A stretch of DNA of 19,343 bases from Avoscillospira sp945864925 (GCA_945830595.1 CALZZH010000025.1:1-19343); one strand, 5' to 3'; numbered from the stretch's first letter, positions 6,723-13,950 are shown. Notes: generated by a model not told the origin, from the sequence alone. Made by a program: numbers and translations.

Positions 6723-7412
6723 TCAGCCGTGGTGGCCCGCCGCAGAGGCGCTGAATCGGTAGCCTACGCCCCGCACGGTTTCGATCATTTCACCGCAGGG
6801 GCCCAGCTTTTGCCGCAGGGTACGGATGTGGACATCCACGGTGCGGGTCTCGCCCAGATATTCCATGCCCCAAACCTGGTCCTGAATTTGCCCCCGGGAC
6901 AGCACCAGGCCGGGATGGGCCAGCAGCAGGCAGAGAATCTCGAACTCCTTGGGGGTCAGGGCCACCTCCGCACCATCCACCAGCACTTGCCGGCGGGCGG
7001 GATACACCTGCAGGCGTCCCACATGGTACTCTGCCGGCGCACTCTCGTGGCGGCTGCGGCGCAGGACGGCCCGGATCCGGGAGAACAGTTCCAGCATGCC
7101 GAAAGGCTTGGGCAGATAGTCGTCGGCCCCGGCGTCTAGACCCAGAACCTTGTCAAACTCCGTGTCCTTGGCGGAGAGGATGATCACCGGCACGTCCCGG
7201 GTGGAGGGGGAGCGCCGCAGCTTTTTCAGCACGGAGAGACCATCCTCCTCCGGCAGCATCAGATCCAGCAGCACCAGCTCCGGCAGCTGCCGCTCCAGAG
7301 CCGCAAAGAACTGAGAGGGCCGCTCAAAGCCCTGGGCCTCCATGCCCTGGCCGCTGAGGGCGTAGAGCACGAACTCCCGGATATTGCTGTCGTCCTCCAC
7401 CAGATAGATCAT
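6723..7412 (-). CDS. OmpR/PhoB-family response regulator (orphan)
   Basis: This 229-residue protein has a receiver domain (1-115) and a winged-helix DNA-binding domain (about 130-225). The acidic pocket is E6-D7-D8, the phosphorylated aspartate is Asp50 (LVLLDLMLPEEDG), and Ser80 and Lys102 (PKPF) complete the switch. The effector ends with TVDVHIRTLRQKLG and VRGVGYRF, typical of the OmpR class. GGGAGGG lies 7 bases before ATG 7412. No histidine kinase is on either side, which is unusual since these regulators are generally paired. Its targets are unknown; the same-strand MinD-like gene has its own promoter. Class assignment is certain; signal and regulon cannot be inferred. Confidence 0.95.
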   Translation of the reverse strand: MIYLVEDDSNIREFVLYALSGQGMEAQGFERPSQFFAALERQLPELVLLDLMLPEEDGLSVLKKLRRSPSTRDVPVIILSAKDTEFDKVLGLDAGADDYLPKPFGMLELFSRIRAVLRRSRHESAPAEYHVGRLQVYPARRQVLVDGAEVALTPKEFEILCLLLAHPGLVLSRGQIQDQVWGMEYLGETRTVDVHIRTLRQKLGPCGEMIETVRGVGYRFSASAAGHHG

Positions 7413-7446
7413 GGACAGCCCTCCCGACCGAAATTTTTACTTATAT

Positions 7447-7475
7447 ATCATACCGGATTACAGAAAGCAAATCAA
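7447..7475 (-). promoter_or_regulatory. Promoter of the response regulator gene
   Basis: On the minus strand: TTGATT (7470-7475), 17-base spacer, TATGAT (7447-7452), 35 bases before the ATG. Confidence 0.78.
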
Positions 7476-7522
7476 GAGTATGGCGAAAATTGAATGATCT
7501 ATCTATGCGCCCTGTGTTCTCC

Positions 7523-7749
7523 GCCGCAAATCGCGCGATATGATGCAGCGGCCTGCACCATCGGCGACGCCGTAGGGCGGGCTGACTCAGCCCGCCGGAG
7601 GGTACCATCGCCTTGGAAGATGGGTTTCAATCCGTCGCAGTGCCTGCCCACGGCGGCCAGGGGTCTGGCCGCCCTACGGCACAACCTGGGGATATCACGC
7701 GGGCGGCCACGCCGGGCCGCCCCTACGGGGTGTGGAGAACTGCATACTT
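7523..7749. repeat. REP-like hairpin cluster, copy 1 (201-bp repeat at 7549-7749)
   Basis: This fills most of the 480-base gap 7413-7892. Three GC-rich hairpins each carry a GTAG tag on one strand. The first is GTAG (7572-7575) followed by palindrome GGCGGGCTGA-C-TCAGCCCGCC (7576-7596). The second is GGCGGCCAG-GGGT-CTGGCCGCC (7652-7673) followed by CTAC. The third is GGGCGGCC / GGCCGCCC (7701-7722) followed by CTAC. Bases 7549-7749 match 9421-9621 with 6 differences that I counted. Segment 7523-7540 is repeated inverted at 9362-9379. Bacterial REP sequences mobilised by RAYT (Y1 family) transposases have a GTAG tag plus hairpin; no such gene is in the window. Confidence 0.85.
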
Positions 7750-7892
7750 TCAGGGGCGAGACCACACCGTTCCGGAGAAAGTGAACGATCCCACGATGAT
7801 TGCCGGGACTAGAAAAAATGCAAGAGAAGCGAAACGATTCTGCCCTTTTTCCCGTCTGTTACAGTATACGAAACCGGAAAGGAGTTGGCAGA

Positions 7893-9287
7893 ATGAAACG
7901 ATGGATTACTCTATGGCTGGTCGTGCTGCTGTGCCTGACGGCCTGCAGCGCAGCTCCGGCACAGCCTATGGCGGAAAACACCGATGTAATGCCGGAAGAA
8001 GCTCAGGCGGAAAATGAAGCGCCAAAAGCACCGGAAGAACCGTCCACGCCGGACGAGCGGACAGTTCTGTGCCTGGGCGGGCTTGACGCGCAGCATGGGC
8101 TGGACGGCATTGGGGCCTTTGTGAGCGCTTTCAACCAGCAGAGCAGCCAATATCGCGTGGAGCTGGTGGACTACTGCGAGATCAGCGATAGTTGGGAGCA
8201 GGGCGAGATGAAGCTGAACACGGAGCTGATGGCGTCCTCAGGCCCCGATATGCTGTTTTTCAACGCAATGAACGTTATGTTCCGGGATGGCAGCAGATGC
8301 CTGTCTCCGCTTCCCTATATCGGCCGGGGGATTCTCATGGATATGACGCCGTTGCTGGAGGCGGATCCGGAAACGGATGCGGAGGATATTTTGATCTGGG
8401 ATGCGCTGATGGAATACGGCGGTCTGTATCTGATGACGTCGCAGTTTTATGTCGATACAGTGATGTGCTCCCAGGCGACCTATGAGACTTATGCGCCCTG
8501 GACAATCGAGACTTACCTGCAGCTGGAGGCCTCTCTCGAGGAGGGGCAAATGATGATGTATACCATGTCCCCCTGCATGTATCTGGCAGAGGTATGCGGC
8601 CGCTACATCCGAAGCGCCATGGATCTGACGGAAGCGTCCTGCGACTTCGACAATCCGGAATTTATCTCTTTGCTGCGGGCTGCCACAAAAATCAAGAGCT
8701 ACGATTCAACAATCACGGATGGAGAAAATCTGAGAGCCGGGGACGGCAGCTTTAAGCATGCATCGCTGCGCGTCGCCCAGGGAGAGCTGATCGGTGTCTG
8801 GGAGACGCCCTGGAGTGCTTCGGACATCGCGTTCGACCGGGTGACGGGAGAAGAAGCGGAGCCTGCGTATATTGGCTGGCCGACGGCTGACGGCAGCAGC
8901 GGCTCCGACGTGGTTCCGCTGACAGCGGTGGGAATCTGCAGCAACACAGAGCAGACCCAGGGCTGTTGGGAATTCGTGTCCTTCCTGCTGAAGCACCCCA
9001 ATCTGAGCGGCCCGCACTACAGTACACCGGCCTACCGCCCGCGTCTGAAAGCCTCGCTCAAAGCACAGCAAACCATCAACAGCAAGCTCAACCCCCAGGA
9101 ATCGGATCTGGAAATCATGATTCAGCTCAGCGAGTCCTGCCAAAACCTGACCTATTACGACAAGGCCATTCTGAACATCATTCTGGAGGAGGCCGACGCC
9201 ATGTTTGACGGAAACGCCACGGCGGAGGAGGTCGCCCGTCGGGTGCAGGACCGTGCTTCGCTGTACATGATGGAGCAGTACGGATAA
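7893..9287 (+). CDS. Extracellular solute-binding lipoprotein (family 1-like)
   Basis: This 464-residue protein begins MKRWITLWLVVLLCLTAC, a lipoprotein signal with lipobox LTAC and lipidated Cys18. A low-complexity acidic/proline linker covers about 19-55. The rest resembles sugar-type ABC binding proteins: AFVSAFNQQSSQYRVELVDY near 75-94, MASSGPDMLFF, and a C-terminal YYDKAILNIILEEADAMFDG with an EEVARRVQDR helix. It would capture a ligand outside the membrane for an ABC transporter. AAAGGAG lies 8 bases before ATG 7893, better supported than the in-frame ATG at 7800. No permease or ATPase genes are adjacent, and the gene is isolated between two nearly identical repeats. Ligand is unknown; it may have moved away from its transporter or serve as a sensor. 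Confidence 0.85.
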   Translation: MKRWITLWLVVLLCLTACSAAPAQPMAENTDVMPEEAQAENEAPKAPEEPSTPDERTVLCLGGLDAQHGLDGIGAFVSAFNQQSSQYRVELVDYCEISDSWEQGEMKLNTELMASSGPDMLFFNAMNVMFRDGSRCLSPLPYIGRGILMDMTPLLEADPETDAEDILIWDALMEYGGLYLMTSQFYVDTVMCSQATYETYAPWTIETYLQLEASLEEGQMMMYTMSPCMYLAEVCGRYIRSAMDLTEASCDFDNPEFISLLRAATKIKSYDSTITDGENLRAGDGSFKHASLRVAQGELIGVWETPWSASDIAFDRVTGEEAEPAYIGWPTADGSSGSDVVPLTAVGICSNTEQTQGCWEFVSFLLKHPNLSGPHYSTPAYRPRLKASLKAQQTINSKLNPQESDLEIMIQLSESCQNLTYYDKAILNIILEEADAMFDGNATAEEVARRVQDRASLYMMEQYG

Positions 9288-9298
9288 TCATGTACGCC

Positions 9299-9650
9299 GG
9301 GCGGCCCGATGTGGCCGCCCGCTGCCTGCAACGGCGCGCCCAGTGGTCGCGCCCTACATTATATCGCGCGATTTGCGGCGGGGCAAGCACCGGCCCTTCA
9401 GTGGTTCTGGCCTCGTGGAACGGCCTGCACCATCGGCGACGCCGTAGGGCGGGCTGACTCAGCCCGCCGGAGGGTACCATCGCCTTGGAAGATGGGTTTC
9501 AATCCGTCGCAGTGCCTGCATACGGCGGCCAGGGGTCTGGCCGCCCTACGGCACAACCTGGGAATATAATGCGGGCGGCCACGCCGGGCCGCCCCGACGG
9601 GGTGTGGAGAACTGCATACTTACGGCGGGGGCAAGCCCCCGCCCTACATT
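9299..9650. repeat. REP-like hairpin cluster, copy 2 (201-bp repeat at 9421-9621)
   Basis: This occupies most of the 432-base gap 9288-9719. Hairpin GGGCGGCC-CGATGT-GGCCGCCC (9299-9320) begins 11 bases after the lipoprotein stop. Next come GGCGCG / CGCGCC followed by CTAC (about 9333-9356) and segment 9362-9379, inverted relative to 7523-7540. The 201-bp repeat (9421-9621) is in direct orientation with copy 1. A further hairpin GGCGGGGGC-AA-GCCCCCGCC followed by CTAC ends the array near 9647. Six hairpin modules in all, most with the GTAG/CTAC tag. The first hairpin could also help end lipoprotein transcription, though no U-run follows. Confidence 0.85.
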
Positions 9651-9671
9651 TTGATGAGCATGCACGCCATG

Positions 9672-9706
9672 AAAAAACCGCCGTCCGGATGTTCCGGACG
9701 GCGGTT
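9672..9706 (-). terminator. Intrinsic terminator of uraA
   Basis: Minus strand: a perfect 14-bp stem AACCGCCGTCCGGA / TCCGGACGGCGGTT around loop ACA, continuing into six T (complement of 9672-9677). It begins 13 bases beyond the uraA stop. Confidence 0.95.
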
Positions 9707-9719
9707 TGGTTCTTTGGAA

Positions 9720-11075
9720 TTACTGCACGATGAAATTGACGGACTTGTCGCCCTGCTGGTCGGAGCCGAACTCATAGTCCTTGCCGGGCAGGATGGCGTT
9801 GAGCAGGATGCCCACGATGGCGCCCACAGCCAGGCCGGAGAGCTTGATGGTCACGGAGCCGATGGGGAAGGAGATGGCGCCCAGGCTGGAGTAGCTGATG
9901 CCGATGGACAGAACCATGATGATGGCGGCAACGAGCACGTTGCGGCTCTTTGTGAAGTCCACCTTGTTCTCCACCACGTTGCGCACGCCCACGGCGGAGA
10001 TCATGCCGTAGAGGATCATGCTGACGCCGCCGATGGTGGCAGCGGGCATGGCGGCCACCAGGGCTTCAAACTTGGGGCTGAAGGAGAACAGGATGGCCAG
10101 GACGGCAGCGATGCGGATGACCTTGGGGTCGTAGACCTTGCTCAGGGCCAGAACACCGGTGTTTTCGCCGTAGGTGGTGTTGGCGGGAGCGCCGAACAGG
10201 GAAGCCAGAGTGGTGGCCAGGCCGTCGCCCAGGAGGGTACGGTGCAGGCCGGGATCAGCCAGGTAGTTGCGGTCGCAGGTGGAGGAGATGGCGCACATGT
10301 CGCCGATGTGCTCCACCATGGTGGCCAGGGACAGAGGCATGATGGTGATGGCGGCGGTGATCAGCAGGGAGGTGTCCAGGTTGTCCCGGCCGAACAGGCC
10401 GAAGACCGTGTTGCCCCACTGAAAGGGCAGGCCCACCCAGGCGGCTTCCTTGACGGCGGTGAAGTCCACGTTGCCGGTGATGGCGGCGATGACGTAGGAG
10501 GCCACCACACCCAGGAGGATGGGAATGATCTTGATCATGCCCTTGCCGAAGATGTTGGCGGCGACCACCACCAGGATGGCCACCAGGGCGATCCACCAGT
10601 TGGTCTGGCAGTTATTGATGGCGGAGGAGCTGAGGGTCAGGCCGATGCAGATGATGACGGGGCCGGTGACGATGGGCGGGAAGAAGCGCATGACCTTCTT
10701 GACGCCGAAGACCTTGAACAGGGCGGACAGGATGACGTACATGAGACCGGCCAGGGCCACGCCGAAGCAGGCGTAGGGCAGCAGGCTGGTGTCCAGATTA
10801 CCGTCCACCATGGCGATGGCCTGATAGCCGCCGATGAAGGCGAAGGAGGAGCCCAGGAAAGCGGGAACCTTGCCCTTGGCCAGCAGGTGGAAGAGCAGCG
10901 TGCCGAGGCCGGCGAACAGCAGGGTGGCGGATACGCTCAGGCCGGTCAGAGCGGGAACCAGCACCGTGGCGCCGAACATGGCGAACATGTGCTGGATGCC
11001 CAGCACCAGCATTTTGGGAACGCCCAGCTCACGGGCGTCATAAATGCCGGACTCGGGAATGGGTTTTTTGGACAT
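9720..11075 (-). CDS. uraA: Uracil permease (NCS2 family)
   Basis: This 451-residue integral membrane protein belongs to the nucleobase-cation symporter-2 family and should import uracil with protons. From ATG 11075 it reads MSKKPIPESGIYDARELGVP followed by about 14 hydrophobic segments. The family signature ATMVEHIGD (251-259) contains Glu255 and His256, matching the substrate and proton residues of E. coli UraA. The UraA-type NTTYGENTGVLALSKVYDP starts at 299. AAAGGAG lies 8 bases before the chosen ATG; the longer frame starts inside the upstream attenuator. The gene has its own promoter, a leader peptide plus attenuator, and a strong terminator, so it is a single-gene transcript. Xanthine permeases are a weaker alternative. 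Confidence 0.94.
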   Translation of the reverse strand: MSKKPIPESGIYDARELGVPKMLVLGIQHMFAMFGATVLVPALTGLSVSATLLFAGLGTLLFHLLAKGKVPAFLGSSFAFIGGYQAIAMVDGNLDTSLLPYACFGVALAGLMYVILSALFKVFGVKKVMRFFPPIVTGPVIICIGLTLSSSAINNCQTNWWIALVAILVVVAANIFGKGMIKIIPILLGVVASYVIAAITGNVDFTAVKEAAWVGLPFQWGNTVFGLFGRDNLDTSLLITAAITIMPLSLATMVEHIGDMCAISSTCDRNYLADPGLHRTLLGDGLATTLASLFGAPANTTYGENTGVLALSKVYDPKVIRIAAVLAILFSFSPKFEALVAAMPAATIGGVSMILYGMISAVGVRNVVENKVDFTKSRNVLVAAIIMVLSIGISYSSLGAISFPIGSVTIKLSGLAVGAIVGILLNAILPGKDYEFGSDQQGDKSVNFIVQ

Positions 11076-11105
11076 TTGACATTCTCCTTTCTTTCCTGGG
11101 GCCAG

Positions 11106-11139
11106 AAAAAAGAACCGAAACAAAAGTGTTTCAGTTCTT
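11106..11139 (-). terminator. Attenuator terminator before uraA
   Basis: Minus strand: AAGAACUGAAAC (11128-11139) pairs with GUUUCGGUUCUU (11110-11121) over 12 bp with one U-G pair, loop of 6, then a U-run (11106-11111, partly shared with the stem). It lies between the uraA promoter and the uraA ribosome-binding site, so unregulated it would stop transcription before the gene. The leader peptide stop codon overlaps its first bases. Confidence 0.9.
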
Positions 11140-11206
11140 AAAAACAGAATATGAAATTGACCCCGCGACGGGCAGTGAAACCAAAAGACAGCAGCATGTG
11201 TTTCAT
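11138..11206 (-). CDS. Putative 22-residue leader peptide of uraA
   Basis: Transcription from the uraA promoter first meets GGAGGG, 10 bases before ATG 11206, and a 22-codon frame. It begins MKHMLLSFGF, continues TARRGVN and ends FIFCF before TAA at 11138. Five of 22 residues are Phe and the final codons are U-rich. The stop overlaps the 5' strand of the attenuator, so a ribosome at the end of the frame would block the terminator. This is the layout of the enterobacterial pyrBI leader, where low UTP makes polymerase pause and lets the ribosome catch up. Alternatively Phe codons might sense tRNA-Phe. No PyrR-binding loop was recognised. Translation is inferred. Confidence 0.6.
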   Translation of the reverse strand: MKHMLLSFGFTARRGVNFIFCF

Positions 11207-11239
11207 GGTTTCCACTCCCTCCGTTTGTTTCTCCCGGCT

Positions 11240-11267
11240 ATTATATCAGCTATCTCCCCAAAATCAA
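11240..11267 (-). promoter_or_regulatory. Promoter of uraA
   Basis: Minus strand: TTGATT (11262-11267), 16-base spacer, and TATAAT (11240-11245) preceded by an extended -10 TGA. It gives a leader of about 155 bases before uraA. It is back to back with the MocR-type gene promoter. Confidence 0.82.
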
Positions 11268-11295
11268 CAAAAATTTTCAGGTTTGGAGGTATTTC

Positions 11296-11323
11296 TTGAC
11301 TTTCCACAGGTTTCCTTTATACT
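11296..11323 (+). promoter_or_regulatory. Promoter of the MocR-type regulator gene
   Basis: TTGACT (11296-11301), 16-base spacer, TATACT (11318-11323), about 47 bases before ATG 11370. MocR regulators often repress their own promoter, and this 30-base gap between the divergent promoters is the place to look for an operator. Confidence 0.75.
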
Positions 11324-11369
11324 GGCCTTATAGGGTATGGATAAAATGATGAAAACAGGAGGCCAGACC

Positions 11370-12749
11370 ATGCGCACTTATGTTCTGGATCCGGCGTCAA
11401 AAACGCCGCTGTATGAGCAGCTCTACCGGGCGCTGAAGGAGGACCTGCTTTCCGGGGCCATTGCCGGCGGAGAAAGGCTGCCCTCCAAACGGGCCCTGGC
11501 GGAGCATCTGAACGTGAGCCGCATCACCGTGGAGAATGCTTACCACCAGCTGCTGGCGGAGGGGTATCTGGTCTCACGGCCCCGGTCCGGCTATTACGCG
11601 GAAGCGCTGGAGGCCATGCCCCGGCCGCGGACGGCCGGAATGGCACGGCCGGCGGCCGCCGCACCCACGCCGCCGCCTCCCAGCGCGGGTCAATTCCCGT
11701 ATTCCATCTGGGCCAAACTCATGCGGGGGGTGCTCCTGGACCGCCACGACCAGCTGCTGCTGCCGCCGCCGAACACGGGGCTGCCGGATCTGCGCCAGGC
11801 CATCGCCGATATGCTGCGCCGCAGCCGGGGGATGGAGGTCAATCCCGACTGCATCGTCATCGGAGCGGGAGCCGAGTACTTGTATAATATCCTGATTCAG
11901 CTCCTGGGCCGGGAGAATACCTTCGGTTTGGAAAACCCGGGTCACCGGAAGCTGCGGCAGGTCTATGAGGCCAACGGTGTGGCAGTCCGCCCCGTGACGC
12001 TGGACAGCAGCGGTGTGGAAATGGCTTCCCTGACGGCTTCCGGAGCCAACGTGCTGCACATCTCTCCCAGTCACCAGTATCCCACGGGAATCGTCACGCC
12101 CATTGGCCGCCGCCGGCAGCTGATGGCCTGGCTGGGCAGCCGCCCGGACCGGTGGCTGGTGGAGGACGACTATGACTCCGAATTCCGCTTTGCCGGAAAG
12201 GTGATTCCCACCATGTTCAGCATGGACGCCATTGGCCGGGTGATTTATATGAACACCTTTTCCAAAACCATCACCCCGGCTCTGCGCATCAGCTATATGA
12301 TTCTGCCGGAAGTCCTCATGGACCGGTATCAGAGGCTGCTGGGGTTCTACAGCTGCACGGTGCCCAGCTTTGAGCAGCTGACCCTGGCCCGGTTTTTGGA
12401 TGAGGGATATTTTGAAAAACATGTCAGCCGTATGCGCCGCCACTACCGGCTTTTGCGGGATCAGTTCCTGACGCTGCTGCGCCAGTCGCCTCTGGCCGGC
12501 CGCATGGAAATTCAGGGCCAGGAGGCGGGATTGCACTTCCTGCTGAAGCTGGACACTGCTCTGCCCGACGAGACGGTGGAGCGCCGCCTGGCTGACGCTG
12601 GCGTCCGGGCTGCCGGGCTGAGCCGATTCAAAACCGGCCCTGCTGCCGAAGCGGACCGGGGCCGGGTGGTGATCTCCTATTCCGATCTGGCTGAAGCCGA
12701 TCTGCCGCGGGTGATCCGGCTGCTGGAAGGACTGGTACAGGCAGAATGA
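11370..12749 (+). CDS. MocR-type transcriptional regulator (GntR HTH plus aminotransferase-like domain)
   Basis: This 459-residue protein joins a GntR winged helix (about 1-80; PSKRALAEHLNVSRITVENAYHQLLAEGYL at 38-67) to a fold-type I aminotransferase domain. Such proteins use bound PLP as effector. ATG 11370 was chosen because AGGAGG lies 8 bases upstream; in-frame ATGs at 11337-11351 lack one. The linker is Pro/Ala-rich (about 83-106). PLP-site features are SPSHQYPTG (232-240), EDDYDSEFRF (265-274) and FSKT with Lys299. All catalytic-type residues are retained. Relatives include PdxR and GabR, but no pyridoxal or GABA genes are nearby, so the target is unknown. It is divergent from uraA, and its 3' end overlaps rluD tail to tail by 73 bases. 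Confidence 0.93.
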   Translation: MRTYVLDPASKTPLYEQLYRALKEDLLSGAIAGGERLPSKRALAEHLNVSRITVENAYHQLLAEGYLVSRPRSGYYAEALEAMPRPRTAGMARPAAAAPTPPPPSAGQFPYSIWAKLMRGVLLDRHDQLLLPPPNTGLPDLRQAIADMLRRSRGMEVNPDCIVIGAGAEYLYNILIQLLGRENTFGLENPGHRKLRQVYEANGVAVRPVTLDSSGVEMASLTASGANVLHISPSHQYPTGIVTPIGRRRQLMAWLGSRPDRWLVEDDYDSEFRFAGKVIPTMFSMDAIGRVIYMNTFSKTITPALRISYMILPEVLMDRYQRLLGFYSCTVPSFEQLTLARFLDEGYFEKHVSRMRRHYRLLRDQFLTLLRQSPLAGRMEIQGQEAGLHFLLKLDTALPDETVERRLADAGVRAAGLSRFKTGPAAEADRGRVVISYSDLAEADLPRVIRLLEGLVQAE

Positions 12750-13618
12750 GGCAGGGCAATGCGCTGGCGGCTTTGGAGGATCCGGACTTCCCCGGTCAGA
12801 GGATGAGGGAACTCCAGCTGCACGGCGCACAGCTGCTGGTGGGGCAGGCCCATTTGAGCTGAAAGCGCTTGGGATGCTTCGCTGCCGTACTGGGGATCCC
12901 CCAGAATGGGGCAGCCGATGTGGGCGCAGTGAACCCGCAGCTGGTGGGTGCGGCCCGTGACCGGCTCCAATTGAATCTGGGTACAGGTCTCAAACCGCCG
13001 CAGAACCCGGAACCGGGTCACGGCGGTTTGTCCGTCCGGGCGGACCTCCCGCAGAAGGCTCCCGCCGCCCTTGCGGGCGATGGGAAAGTCCCAGCTGCCG
13101 TCGTCTGCCGCCGGGCCACTGAAAATCAGGGCTTCGTAGGTCTTGTGCAGCCGCCCCTGGGCCATGGCGTCCATGAGCCTGGCGTGGATGTGGGCGTTTT
13201 TGGCCAGCAGCACCACGCCGAAGGTGTCCCGGTCCAGGCGGCTGACCGGGTGGACGGCGCAGGGCTGGCCGGTTTTCTGATAGTAGCCCAGGACCCGGTT
13301 GGCCAGGGTGCCGGTGTTGCGGTAGAAGCTGGGGTGCATCAGCAGGCCAGCCGGCTTGTCCACAGCCAGCAGGGCTTCGTCCTCATAGAGAATGTCCAGG
13401 GGGCCGTCCTCCGGCGGAAACTCCGGCACGGTTTCGTCCAGCAGCACCTGAATCACGTCGCCGGGCCCAACCGGCGCGTCGGTGTGGGCCGGCTGGCCGT
13501 TGAGCAGCAGGGCGCCCTGCCACTTCAGCCGCTTCACCAGGGAGGACGACAGAGCCAGCTCCCGCCGCAGAAAGCTCAGCAGCTTCCCCTCCCGGGAGGC
13601 CGTGTGCATCAGACGCAT
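12677..13618 (-). CDS. RluA/RluD-family RNA pseudouridine synthase
   Basis: This 313-residue enzyme isomerises uridine to pseudouridine in rRNA or tRNA. An S4 RNA-binding domain occupies about 10-60 (SSSLVKRLKWQGALLLNG). The catalytic domain includes DILYEDEALLAVDKPAGLLMHP (75-96) and HPVSRLDRDTFGVVL (123-137) with nucleophile Asp129. GRTHQLRVHCAHIGCPILGD follows. I use ATG 13618, 6 bases after AAGGAGG. The last 24 codons, rich in Ser/Arg, are antisense to the end of the MocR gene and look unlike the family, suggesting the original stop was lost. The exact target site cannot be told from sequence. Confidence 0.92.
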   Translation of the reverse strand: MRLMHTASREGKLLSFLRRELALSSSLVKRLKWQGALLLNGQPAHTDAPVGPGDVIQVLLDETVPEFPPEDGPLDILYEDEALLAVDKPAGLLMHPSFYRNTGTLANRVLGYYQKTGQPCAVHPVSRLDRDTFGVVLLAKNAHIHARLMDAMAQGRLHKTYEALIFSGPAADDGSWDFPIARKGGGSLLREVRPDGQTAVTRFRVLRRFETCTQIQLEPVTGRTHQLRVHCAHIGCPILGDPQYGSEASQALSAQMGLPHQQLCAVQLEFPHPLTGEVRILQSRQRIALPHSACTSPSSSRITRGRSASARSE

Positions 13619-13647
13619 CAAACCCCTCCTTGTCCCAAATCACCTTC

Positions 13648-13676
13648 ATTATCGGGGCATTTTGCGTAACTGTCAA
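13648..13676 (-). promoter_or_regulatory. Promoter of the pseudouridine synthase gene
   Basis: Minus strand: consensus TTGACA (13671-13676), 17-base spacer, GATAAT (13648-13653), 30 bases before the ATG. Confidence 0.85.
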
Positions 13677-13703
13677 GTATCTGTGGGGATGGTGCAGGCC
13701 CCT

Positions 13704-13936
13704 GTATGCCGTAGGGGTGGTCCGGCGTGGCCGCCCGCGCTGCCTTCCCAGGTCGTGCCGTAGGGCGGCCAGCCCCTTGGCCGCCGCATGCAGGCACTGC
13801 GATGGATTGAAACCCATTTTCTGGGCCGGTCGTACCCCTCGGCGGGCTGAGTCAGCCCGCCCTACGGCGTTGCCAATGGTGCAGGCTGCGCTTTCGGGCC
13901 ACAATCACCGCAGGGCGGGGGCAAGCCCCCGCCCTG
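13704..13936. repeat. REP-like hairpin cluster, copy 3 (inverted)
   Basis: This covers most of the 332-base gap 13619-13950. Reverse-complemented, 13704-13886 aligns over its whole length with the 201-bp repeat. It shares CCTGCACCAT, CGCCGTAGGGCGGGCTGACT, ATGGGTTTCAATCC and GGCCGCCCTACGGCAC, but has many more substitutions than copies 1 and 2 show to each other. A last hairpin CAGGGCGGGGGC-AA-GCCCCCGCCCTG (13911-13936, perfect 12-bp stem) lies 14 bases beyond the ytvI stop. It may end that transcript although no U-run follows. Confidence 0.82.
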
Positions 13937-13950
13937 CAACTTCTCTCATT

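Noticed and set aside
5871..7139. Plus-strand frame of 422 codons across the MinD-like and regulator genes
   Set aside because: It crosses two well-supported minus-strand genes and their promoter gap, with no recognisable domain.
7626..7635. GTTTCAATCC, reminiscent of the end of some CRISPR repeats
   Set aside because: It occurs once per cluster inside a long dispersed repeat, with no regular spacing or spacers.
7800..7892. Earlier ATG for the lipoprotein gene
   Set aside because: It would bury the lipoprotein signal behind 31 polar residues and lacks a ribosome-binding site; ATG 7893 has both.
7780..7892. Promoter for the lipoprotein gene
   Set aside because: TTCTGC and TACAGT at 16-base spacing are too weak; no convincing sigma-A site was found, so none is listed.
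9651..11141. Plus-strand frame of 496 codons rich in Gly, Asp, His and Gln
   Set aside because: It is the antisense of uraA; the composition reflects reversed hydrophobic codons and there is no credible ribosome-binding site.
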